Shown: piece after piece, positions 23,709 through 33,661 of the stretch
Numbering within the stretch: the stretch's first letter is position 1
Layout of the letters: the number at the start of each line of letters is the position of its first letter
NCBI GenBank assembly: GCA_963921825.1
Contig: OY997589.1
Span: forward strand, 56,150,959-56,214,958
Reading direction: 5' to 3'
DNA length: 64,000 nt
DNA from: Erodium maritimum
Taxonomy: Eukaryota; Streptophyta; Magnoliopsida; Geraniales; Geraniaceae
The notes under the pieces: model-generated
Database searches by the model: none
The model's input: the letters and a program-made list of their open reading frames with translations, nothing else
Told to the model about the DNA's origin: nothing
Position numbers and translations under genes: made by a program

Positions 23709-23882
23709 TTATTACCCGATTCTGCCTCCTGCTCCCGTTGCTTGGACTGGTTTTCTTTGGATAAAGAACCTCCCCCTAAGTATAGCTCTTTGGTTTGGTT
23801 AATAGCTAATGATGTTGTACCCACTAAGTATTTCTTAGAGGGGAGAGGTATTTTTATTTCTCTCTAGGACATGCTTTGTTGT

Positions 23883-23910
23883 CCCCCCCCCCCCCCCCCC
23901 CCCCGGGGGG
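23883..23910. repeat. C22G6 homopolymer block
   Basis: Twenty-two C residues (23883-23904) are followed directly by six G residues (23905-23910), inside LINE coding sequence that would normally encode Cys-rich zinc-ribbon residues. No other run of this kind is in the window. It could be a real slippage product or an assembly or sequencing artefact. Confidence 0.9.
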
Positions 23911-24401
23911 TTTTGAGGACACCTCTCACCTTTTTCTTCACTGTGACTATACTTGGCTGTTTTGGTCCAAGATTTTTTGATGGTGGTCTATTTTTTGGAC
24001 CATGCCTGGTGATTGTGTCTCTTTAATCTCTGGTTGGAAAGGTCTGGGCAGAACTGGTTGGTGCAGATCATGGTTAAAGGTTGACTACCTTTGTTTTTGG
24101 CATATTTGGCTGTAGAGGAACTCTTCTGTTTCTCGTCAGCAAGTAGAGTCGGTGGATGCAATTTTTAGCAAGCTTCAGCTACACAGTTTCAGCACTTGTA
24201 AAATGGCTGGTGATCTTTCTGATGAGATCACTCTTATCCTTTGGATGACCTCTCCTTCGTTGTTTTTTATTTCTTCTGCTAGAAGACGATTTCTCCTCTT
24301 TTTTTTCCCTCTCTTTTGGAGGTTATTGAGGGTTTTACCTCGACTTTGTACATTTTTACAAAGCTTTATAAATAAAAAAATCATTTATCAAAAAAAAAAA
24401 A

Positions 24402-25332
24402 CTAAAAGAGCGAAAATAATATTGATTTAAGAGTACAAATTGATTCTTTGATTTTCAATTTCTCCTTTTCATCCCCGCTCTTTTTAAATCCTTACAACCA
24501 ATTTATGTTTGGCTTCTCCTTTTCAATCCTAAATCACTCTTTTAAATATTTTATTCTTAAAAAAAGATGTGATAAAATTCTTCTACCATAAATGCAAGCT
24601 TTAGAATCTAGCCACTCAAAATATCATTGACGGTGAATAAGGGAAAAATAAGAGGTGAATTAAGAAAAATTATAGAAATTTAGGCTTAGAAAAATTTAAA
24701 GATGTAGTAGGAAACATTAGAAATAAAAATGAACAATTAGGGAAAAATCCCAATAGTTAGGTAAAAATTAAATACTTAAGAAAAATTGAAAATATGGCTA
24801 GAGAGAAAATAATTACATTATATTTGCCTCATCCTAAGAACCTTGTTCCTAGATTATCTTTCGACCATGAGGTGCATATTGAAAGTAACATATCACTATC
24901 CTTTTCATGCTTCCATCTATCGCTTTTAAAGACGAACTCAAATTTCGTGCTCCCTCTAATGACCTACATGTTTTTCATTTCTATCGTTTCGACTCCTCAA
25001 CTAAATCCAAAACGATTCCAATATAAGTCTCAAAGGCAGTTTTCGTATTTATATAAACATATAGGTCACGCCGTACCCCCATGAAGTTAAAAAACATATT
25101 ATGTCAGGACTCTGTAATATGTGGTATTTAAGAAGAAAGGTCGTTAATTAGATGTGTTGTATCAACTTAAAAAGTTTCTTGATTGGAATGGACAATTTCA
25201 ACTTCACCTCAAAATTGTTCGATCGAGTAAGAGCGCACATCCCTGCCTTATGTTATACCGGATATGTATAATGATATATCGATTAAACTTTTTTAGTGAA
25301 AAAATTTATTGCAGAAATTCCATGTATCTATG
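24402..25332. other. AT-rich spacer, nothing recognised
   Basis: The 930 bases between the LINE tail and the TRIM array are AT-rich. A frame at 24794-25084 on the plus strand shows no known domain and no promoter context. I see no RNA gene. Confidence 0.45.
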
Positions 25333-26084
25333 TGTTAAAGTCTGATCCAACCCCAAAGCTCAAACTGATAGGTGGAGGCATCAAGATGTATATCAAGGGG
25401 TTTATTCATCCACACACAGTCGGTGTAGGACACACACTTTAACACCCCCCCCTCATGTGCGGGCCTCGCACGAGGCACATTCGGACATCAAGGGAAGGTT
25501 CATAAACACAGGCCCAAACCAGATTTGATACCATGTTAAAGCTCATTCAAACCTAAAAGCTCGAACTAATGGGTGGATGCATCATGATGTATATTAAGTG
25601 GTCAATTTATTCATACACTTTCAATGTGGGATACACACTTCAACGCCATCTCCTCACGTGTAGGGTTGGACATCTACACGTGAGCCATAGTAGGACTGGA
25701 CATTTGTATATGGACCGGAGACCACAAGGTGAAGGTGACAAGCAGGACTTAGGCCGAACCAGCTCTGATACCATGTTAAAGTCCTATCCAACCCAAAAGC
25801 TCAAGTTGATAGGTGGAGGCATCAAGATGTATATCAAGGGGTCAATTTATCCACGCACTTTCGATGTGGGACACACACTTTACTAGTCCCCATCACGTGC
25901 GGTCCTCACACGTGGCACATTAAAGCATCAAGGGGAGGTTCATTAACATAGGCCCAAACCAGCTCTGATACCATGTCAAAGCCCAATCCAACTCAAAAGC
26001 TCAAACTGATAGGTGGAGGCATCAAGATGTATATGAATGGGTCAATTTATCCACCTCTTTCGATGTGAGACTCACACTTCAACA
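25333..26084 (-). mobile_element. Tandem TRIM array: four LTRs, three internal segments, TSD CTATG
   Basis: On the minus strand each LTR is about 110 bp, opens near TGTTGAAGTGTG and closes in TTTGACA or TTTAACA, and is followed by the primer site TGGTATCAGAGC. LTRs: 25974-26084, about 25774-25884, about 25534-25644, and 25333-25444. The internal segments are about 89, 129 and 89 bases. The middle internal differs in content (CACGTGTAGGGTTGGAC type). The flanks 25328-25332 and 26085-26089 are both CTATG, so the whole array inserted as a unit, or grew after a single insertion. It is non-coding, as TRIMs are. The inner LTR edges are approximate. Confidence 0.88.
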
Positions 26085-26780
26085 CTATGCAAAATTTACA
26101 TGCTTTTTTTGGTTAACGTTTACCACGATTTACTTTATATTTATCATTAAAACAGACGACAACAAAAATGTTCCAAGTAATGTGACTTTCACTATTTTAT
26201 AAATAATGAAATTATCGCTAGAATAAAAATAAAAATATTTTATTCGCCTACAATATCTATATCTATATTAGGGTTAATATGATGAGATCTTAATGCAACA
26301 TGGTATTTAGGTTGGGATCCAGAGACTTCAGCCATTTTGCTCGGAATCAACCTCTAGTTATTGACCAAACTACGATCGAGATGAGTAACCTCACTCATTA
26401 CAAGGACTCTTCAAAGAAAAAGGTCGACTTCATCCTCTAGTTTCTAGTTCTTGGATCAGGTTCTCGGTATACAACTATAAAGGAAATAGCTTGCAATTTG
26501 GGTTTATTTGATTTTTGTTTAATATACATCATATGGTAGGGAGGTTGTTAGAACTTCAAAACAATGCATTTGGATCATTAGCCCTTGCTAGACGTTAAGC
26601 TCGCATAAGCGCTTGGGGTGCCTTCATATCCTAAGGTCATTGCCTCACTGGCAACGATTGAGAAGAATAAGGGTGTTCATGGTCGATTAACTGTTCTCGG
26701 TAGCCCTAGTTGAATTTATCGGGTTTTAATTTTCTAATACTGAACCGACACCTAATGGGTAGTAGTCCCGACTTTCACTA
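26085..26780. other. Spacer, nothing recognised
   Basis: About 700 bases of AT-rich DNA with no open frame of note, no terminal motifs and no RNA gene that I can support. Confidence 0.45.
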
Positions 26781-26784
26781 ACGA

Positions 26785-27070
26785 TATTATAAGACCAACT
26801 CAACTAAAAGGTCAAGCTAATAGTTGAAGGGCCCAATTATAGTTATATTTAAACACACACCCATTGAGATGAGAGGTAAGGGGTGGCCCATTTGAGGAAA
26901 ATTAGATAAATAGAGAGAAATATCATTTATTTTTATAAAGAGCCGAGTTTGAACCTCTATCCGTGAGGAACCAGGCTGTGATATCATATTAGAAGACCAA
27001 CTCAACTAAAAGCTCAATCTGATAGTTGAGGGACAATAGATTTTACTACTTGAGTACAGTTAAACCAGGT
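26785..27070 (-). mobile_element. Decayed TRIM remnant
   Basis: Two similar segments begin AGACCAACTCAACTAAAAG, at about 26793 and about 26993, and the second is preceded by CTGTGATATCATATTAG, a worn form of the primer-site junction CTCTGATACCATGTTAG. Spacing (about 200 bp) and orientation match a TRIM on the minus strand. Ends and target duplication are not clear. Confidence 0.6.
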
Positions 27071-27094
27071 TGACCAAACTCCACCATCAAATCA

Positions 27095-29697
27095 TGTCAC
27101 GCCCGAATTTCAGTAGACCGAACTCAGGACGCGAACTTTTAAAACAATAAAACATTTTGAAACATTTTACATAAATCACTTTAAAATCATCATTTGTTCA
27201 TCAAAATAATATTTACAACTCAAAATACGTCCCAACAAGTGGACAAAAGCATGGTATACGTCGCTAGACTCAACAATAAACCCATAATCTCGCTCCTAGC
27301 TCTTCAAGCTTCGGAAGCTCACCTAGTCCAACCTGCGACCGGTACCTGTAGGAAAAGCAGCTAGGGGTGAGCGTTCGCTCACCACCACGGATAATAGACT
27401 GATTATGGCATACTTAGCAGACAATGCCGGTAACACCAACAACAACCCGACTAACACACACAACAGTCACCTTCCTCAACCGACTCAACACTCGGACACG
27501 TAATGTAGACCCGACACAACGATTGACGACTTCCTCAAATGACACGACAGACAACCATGTAACAGCCAAGATCACAAAAGATCGCACACCAAACAAGATC
27601 ACAAAGGATCACACTCCAGCTGCTCAGTAACCTCCCTCACGCCCTTTACCGAACCCTGTCAGGCCAGACGGTCGACCTGTCGCACTTTTCCCGACACAAA
27701 GTCGGATCAGGCTGTCGACCTGTCACTCACCAAACCCCAAACCACGTACGCGCGGCCAGGACCCCTTTCCTCACGGGCGGCCCCCCTACCCCGTCTGAAC
27801 ATGCAGACGCGTGCGCTCGAGGACCCCCGTTTCATGAAGCGGGCCCCCAACCTCAGGTAACCACAATCACAATCACAGTCAAAGTTTAACAAATAGCAGC
27901 AACACCTGTCCAACATTCCACAGGCACTCATGGCCACCCAAGACACACCAACAGTCAAGACTCGGGATCAACAACCCCACGGGCACTCACGGCCACCCAA
28001 AACACCAACGGTAAAACACGGGTTCAACAACCCCCACGGGCACTCATGGCCTCCCAAGACTCCAACAGTAAAACACGGGCTCTCATGGCCACCCAAGACA
28101 CAACCAGTAAAGTAAAACACGGGCTCTCATGGCCACCCAAGACTCCAACAGTAAAACACGGGCTCTCATGGCCACTCAAGACACAACCAGTAAAGTAAAA
28201 CACGGGCTCTCATGGCCACCCAAGACAGAAACTAAACAATCAACCTCCGGGCATGGTCATATGCCTCCAGTAATTCTAATATCGATAAGTTCACAGCTCC
28301 TACGACACTACTAAGTGTCACATGCATTTCTAATGTTCGCTACATTCCCGTATCATGCCTTTCTAATATTCGATAAACCTACTTAACCCACGACACCCCG
28401 GTGTCACATGAAATTCTACTGTTAACTTTCCCTAGTCAGGGTCGAGATCCGGCTACTTTTCCCTACCTCGTATGTTTTCTCCAAAAGCTAACCAACAAGC
28501 TCCGGCGTGATCTCGGTCACTCGCCTAGCTTTCCCTTGCCTCTTTCTGCGGCACGATCTAATAAGAACACAAATTTAAACACCTTTAAGTTCGCAGACAT
28601 AAACCGGAATTTAATAAACTTGACGCCCAAAAGTAACTCTGACAATGTCGATCACTCCCAAACTTCCAAATTACTCGACATTGTCGATAATGGACCCGGA
28701 AAAGCCCGATTCGCCCGACATGGAGAATCTGCCCGAGTTTTGAAAACGCCCTTCCGGGGCTCCGAAAATTCCCGTTTTCGTTTCTACGGTCTTAGAATAA
28801 TTCAAGGGTTCCTAGGCACTCGACGGAATCGAATTCCGACTTCCGAGTCATTTAATTAGCGTTTCAAGTTTCTAAACCCGTCAATTACAACTTTCACAAT
28901 TTAATTCCAAATTTTGATCCGGTTGTGGATTAATGACCCGGGGAACGTTCTAAACCACCCGAACACAAAACCCGAGCACCCGAGCACGTGGGCCCCACTC
29001 GGACAACGTGGCCGTGGGTGGCTAGGGCTCCAATGGGCCCGGCCCACCATGGTGGTGGCCGGCCCTAGCTCCGGCCAGCCACCCCACTATGATGGCCGGA
29101 GCTCCCCCGAGCTCCCGGTCACCATAAAACGTCCCTCTTCACCCCAAAACGCCTCCAAAACGTCTCCAACGATCCCCCATCCTCAATACAACCCTAAAAT
29201 AATAGTTTTGAACCAAAACCTAAATTTAGAACTTGACAAAACGAAGATCGGTTTGGTGATTACCGTAGAGGAAGACGGTGTGAGTTCGATTCTTGGAACG
29301 TTGAGACGATCCAATGGTTGAAGCTCATGAATAGTGACCACCCAAACCCTAGCTCTCTTCTTCTCCTTCTCCTTCTCTCTCTAACTTGACGGGCTATAAG
29401 GAAACGGCTCAACTAAGACTGCTGCGACAACGGCTAAGCTTTTTGGATCCAAAACGGTCCTCAAATGGACCAAAACGTCGCTCGGTTGACTTTTCCAGCG
29501 AAAAGTCAACATTTTCCAAACTGATCAGAAAGTTGCCCTGAGTCCTCCGGAACTCACTTTGGTCGATATCGGGGTCAACTTAAGTCCGGTATGACCCTCG
29601 GGGTCAATCTTATGTTTAATTAAGTGTCTGCTTAAATTTTTTAAATTTTCCTGTTTTTCGTAGATTTGACTAGCGTTGACCGGGAGTGGTTCTTACA
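27095..29697 (-). mobile_element. Solo LTR of a Tekay-type Gypsy element, TSD AATCA
   Basis: It runs from TGTCACGCCC at 27095 to the reverse complement of TGTAAGAACCACTC, ending at 29697, 2603 bp long. The flanks 27090-27094 and 29698-29702 are both AATCA, a perfect 5-bp target duplication, so it is a true solo LTR left by LTR-LTR recombination. It shares with copies A and B the CGCTCACC hairpin (near 27370), the GACAATGTCGA inverted repeat (near 28641) and the ACTCATGGCCACCCAAGAC minisatellite (about 27927-28225). Confidence 0.93.
27927..28225 (-). repeat. Minisatellite in the solo LTR (CTCATGGCCACCCAAGAC units)
   Basis: About seven units share ACTCATGGCCACCCAAGAC followed by a CAACAGTAAAACACGGG-type spacer, with lengths from about 37 to 55 bp. 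This is the reverse-strand form of the block at 5898-6420 in copy A. Unit count and order differ between LTRs. Confidence 0.85.
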
Positions 29698-29989
29698 AAT
29701 CAAGTACAACACGCCTGATTTTTCCTAAATCTAAAAGGATTTGACATTGCATGAATAGAGAGGAGACGCATCTAGTTGAGAGTTAGTTGGAGAAGAAATG
29801 TATGGTCTATTGTTGAGAGCTCTACAAAGAAAAGTAGAAGAAATAGTTATAAGGAGAGGGAAAATAGGAGGCAGAGCAACATCTTCGAAAGGAGACGCCT
29901 CTAATTGACTGCATGTTGGAGAAGAAACATCTGGTTTGATATCGAGAACTTCGGAAGCTCTTAATTAGCAATCCTTCTCCTCCGGAAAA

Positions 29990-30410
29990 GGAGGTTTGGT
30001 TGAATCGACATTCAGATTCTTCGAAGGGGTTGATAGATATTTCATTTTCCCTATACCAAACTCGATGGGTCGTTTTTTGGTTGTCTTCCACACTGTCACG
30101 AAAGAGGATGCTCAATTAATGGTCGAAGCCTTGAATGGGAAACGCTTTTTTGGTTTCCAATTGCCTGAGGTCTAGGCGTGGCTAGAATCGGCGTGTAGGA
30201 GAGGGAAAGTGGTGGAGCAATCTAGAAAGTCCATTCCTTTTGAAGGGAGATTAGGGCTTCTGGATGAACCAGAGGTGATCAGTAGAGTAGTTGTGAATGA
30301 CTTCTCTAACTACGCCTCTAATGGAGTTCTGGTTGTTGCACATTATCATCTTTCAAAAATGCGCTTAAGGGATTAAATGGCCGATAGAGGGTTGAGGAGC
30401 TTAGCGCATG
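29990..30410 (+). pseudogene. LINE ORF1 remnant with RRM-like segment
   Basis: The plus-strand frame reads RFFEGVDRYFIFPIPNSMG, FLVVFHTVTKEDAQLMVEAL and NGKRFFGFQL, which fits the second half of an RNA-recognition motif as found in ORF1 of plant L1-type LINEs. A later stretch has VVVNDFSNYASNGVLVVAHY. Stops follow. No EN or RT lies downstream, so it is an isolated fragment. It could instead be a decayed host RRM gene, but the ORF1 pattern fits better. Confidence 0.5.
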
Positions 30411-31430
30411 TACAGTGGTGAGATTCACTAAGGGGCTTAGGTTCGGGACTCATATGTTTAATGTGAATAATAGTAAGTATGAACCCCTTAATTTAAACTA
30501 TATACCATAGTAGTGAGACTCGCTAAGAGTCTCAGGTTCTGAGTGGATGCTGAATTGATGTTTTGGTAAATTTATTAAATTCTGAGTTGAAACAGTAAAA
30601 TACTAAAGAAAATTGAAATAAATTTGACAAAATTGAAATAAATGTAACAAAATTAATTAAATAAAAAAAATAACTAGATGAATTGAAACTTCTAAATTTA
30701 TTCATCCCCGAATAATACAGCCAAAACACATATGAGAAGATAATTATTACAGAGAAAAAGCTCTGTAATCGTCACACTCTGCTACCTTTTTGATGAGTTG
30801 GTAACCCCATGCATCCGGCAGCGTCCGACTTTTGAACGAAGTAATTGTCACGCTCCGCTACCTTTTCCATCACCTATTGAAAAAGTGACCGGCATATACG
30901 GAATCGACGCCTAAACATATCGAGCCCATAGGTTGGGTTTTTGAAAAAATAACTCTGCATCAGTTAGTCGTGGGTTTCGATACGACCTCTATTAATCTGT
31001 CGTCGGGGAGGTTCTCCATTTTCGATCCTTCGCCTCAGTGCATCTATCATTGGCATTTCTCTCTCTATCATTCTATCATCCCTTAGCCAGATTCGTTACT
31101 CCATTGCACGAATGTTGGCTTCCAACTCCTCTATTGATGGAGACTCGTCATCGGATATTTTTTTCCAAAATTTGTGAGAGAAATTTGGGATTTTGAGAGA
31201 GAAAGTTGAGAGAAATATTGGTGGTTTGATGAATGGGAGGGGGTGTATTTATATATGGGGAAATTTTGATCATTTTAGGTTAGAATCTGACTTTTGTATT
31301 TAGAAAAAAAAATATATACCTATTTTTTTTCCACCGTGGCAGCTAGGCATTGGCTGGCGCTCGACTCAAGGGTTGCGATCCACGACCCACGAAAGTGAGT
31401 CGCAAGTCGGGACTCATGGTGGATGTTGAT
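30405..31430 (-). mobile_element. Decayed PIF/Harbinger element with transposase start
   Basis: On the minus strand, from about 31160 to 30760, the frames give SPSIEELEANIRAME, RDDRMIEREMPMIDALRRR, NPTYGLDMFRRRFR and NYFVQKSDAAG. These are the N-terminal part of plant PIF/Harbinger transposases (DDE nuclease family), here with several stops and no catalytic region. A TATATATAAATAC box lies just upstream at about 31245. The left end GCGCATGTACAGTGGTGAG is preceded by TTA, the usual Harbinger target. The right end near 31425 has CTCATGGTGGATG, only a weak inverted match. A second left-end-like sequence sits at about 30509. Confidence 0.6.
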
Positions 31431-32030
31431 TTGGTGTCGCTATCACTTACTCATCAATGCATGTTCTTGCGTTTATGGTTTGGGTGCTCTGATAATTCCA
31501 AATCCAAACGAGGTTAATCCAAGCCTTGAACGACTACCCTTATCAGATAACTGGTTTGACCAGTATAAGGACGAGTTTCTTGGATCAGGTTCAGATTTTG
31601 ATTTGTATTTTCAAGTGGACTCCCTTGTGGCCCAAGACTATGTGGTAGTGATGGCAACGGGTAGGTTATGGGTCGGGTTTTGTGATACCCATACCCTACT
31701 CGATTTTCTTAAACAATACTCGTACCCTACTCATACATGGTCAATACCCTTTCTGATATAAGTAACCATTCCATATAAATTTAAGTAGCTAAAAATATAT
31801 GAAACTTTAGAAAATTTTCCATATCTCAATTCTCAATATACAATAATCTTAAACACAAGTAACAACCAAGCAAAAGTAATTCCTTTCAAGTTTTTTCACT
31901 TCGATGATCTATAAATCCAAATGAATTGTATGGTGTTATGGACTTATGAGTTATGAGTCATGACCGTACAACTTCTTAATTGTAATTGACTTATTATTAA
32001 GTTTATTATTGTTAACTGATTTATATATAT
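31431..32030. other. Unrecognised open frame (31423-31761, plus) and spacer
   Basis: The frame contains ALIIPNPNEVNPSLERLPLS, then DNWFDQYKDEFLGSGSDFDL. The composition is protein-like, but I do not recognise the family. It has no start context or splice partner that I can support, and sits among transposons. It may be an exon of a decayed host gene or of an unknown element. The rest is AT-rich. Confidence 0.35.
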
Positions 32031-32039
32031 ATACATAGA

Positions 32040-33005
32040 CTTAGTATCAAATGCGAACTCGTCCTTATTGTGCGAACTACGGACTCGTAAGAGGGCGACA
32101 CGTGTCCTTTTCCCACACGTGCGTGCACGCACATAGATTTTGTACTCTCCATGCAAGGCTTGATACCCCCTCCATACAAATGCTGACACGTGTCATTTTT
32201 CTGCGCATACAAAGTGCTGGTACCAACGCGCAAGTGTTGGTACATGTGGTACCAGCACACATGTATATTAAGTGCCATCACTTATGCATGTAATGTACCA
32301 ACACTACCCCTCATGCAAAGCGCTGGTACCTTCCATACAATGTCGAAACATGTCCTTCTCCGTGCATGAAAAAGTGTTGGTACGTGGCACCACCACAACC
32401 CTGCATGGTGGTACCAGTACCCATATATATATAGTACCAGCACCTGTACATGTAAGGTACCATCACTTGTGTATGTGACATAGTCCATATAGTAGACGTA
32501 TTGATGCGGCAGTTTGAGAACCCGAAAAGGAGTTAGTGTTAGAATTCGACAAAGCCCTAGCATTTTTGGGTGGAAACGGCCTCACGAGCTAGACTCATGG
32601 ATTTTCCATGATGTACGATGTTTTTCGACCATCTGGGTCATCTGGAGGGTCAAATTCATATTTTTTGAGTCCGGGTGTTTATTTACTCTTTGTTTTAAGG
32701 TGTTCAGATTTCCTTTATTCATTTTACGGTTTTGGGATTAGTTTCCTTATTGTATCGGGATGTTGGGGCTTAGTATCGGTATATAAACACATGAGGCTTT
32801 TATTATAAATCAGTTTTTGCTGAATTAATAAACATAATACCAACACTTGTGTATGTATGGTACCAACATTTGTGGGTGTAAAGTAAAAAGAATTTGCATG
32901 AGGGGTACCAACACTACGAGCGCGCGCTACCACCACCACGCGCGCACATAAGACACGTGTCGCCTTCATGTGAGTCTGCGGTTTGCATGATAAGGATGGT
33001 TTTTA
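32040..33005. mobile_element. GTACC-rich element with about 50-bp imperfect terminal inverted repeats
   Basis: The left end (about 32053-32106, with GTCCTTATTGTGCGAACTAC and AGGGCGACACGTGTCC) is an imperfect inverted copy, about 75% by eye, of the right end (about 32948-33000, with GACACGTGTCGCCTTCATG and GATAAGGATGG). Inside are dense repeats of GTGCTGGTACC and GTACCAGCAC, many palindromic at GGTACC. Between about 32535 and 32850 lies an unrelated AT-rich segment with a TATATAAACAC box that might be a small LTR. No coding domain is seen. The family is not identified. Confidence 0.5.
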
Positions 33006-33039
33006 CTGTATACCATCCTTATATATATAGAGAGAGACT

Positions 33040-33580
33040 CGGTATCAAATGCGAACCCATCCTTACTTGCAAACTGCGTAATCACATGAGGGCGACACAT
33101 ATCCTTTTCGCACGCAGGCACATAGCTCCTATTCACGCGAGCACGTGTTCTGGTACTCCTCATGCAAAGCGCTGGTACCCTTCCTTACAAACGCTAATAC
33201 GTGTCCTTTTTCGTGTATAAAAAGTGTTGGTACCAACGTCCAAGTGCTGGTACCACATGTACCAGCACCCGTGTATATACAGTACCAACACTTGTGGATG
33301 TTATGTACTAGCACTACCCCCCATGCAAAGCGCTGGTACCTTCCATACAATGCTGACACGTGTACTTTTTCTCTCATGCAAAGTGCTGGTACATGGCACC
33401 ACCAAACCCCTACATGTTGGTACCAGCACCCATGTATATAAAGTATCATCACCTGTGTGTGTAAGGTATCAGGACTTGTGTATGCGATATAGTCCATATG
33501 GTAGATGCGATAGTTAGAGAACCCAAAAATGAGTTAGTGTCAGAATCCGACAAAACACTAGCCTTTTTGGGTGGCTTGGG
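33040..33580. repeat. Second, partial copy of the GTACC-rich element
   Basis: It repeats 32040-32575 in the same order and direction: GTATCAAATGCGAAC, the left inverted-repeat end, the GTACC-rich block, then the AACCCAAAAATGAGTTAGTG segment. The copies diverge after TTTTTGGGTGG. The right end is not found. The minus-strand LINE (ending at 33662) lies about 80 bases beyond. Confidence 0.6.
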
Positions 33581-33661
33581 TTATGCATTCTATTTATGTC
33601 AATGTGTGTTCGACGGTTCATATGAGGTTAATGATTTCATGAAAACAAACTTAGCTATGCA

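Larger units (their letters stand above)
22330..24401 (+). mobile_element. Internally deleted LINE (L1-type) with poly-A tail
   Basis: Short ORF1-like frames precede 22958, where the endonuclease starts with MKLLSWNVRG and continues LLANHPDFVLLQETKVD. At about 23230 the frame passes straight to the LINE C-terminal region (FGWSLHGSS, RIRFWLDVWIG), so most of the endonuclease and all of RT are gone. The zinc-ribbon end (EDTSHLFFHCDYTWLFW type) is at about 23910-23960. The 3' UTR ends in TTTATAAATAAAAAAATC and a 12-base A run at 24390-24401. Frameshifts and stops occur. It carries a 59-bp tandem duplication and a C22G6 run, listed separately. Confidence 0.82.
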
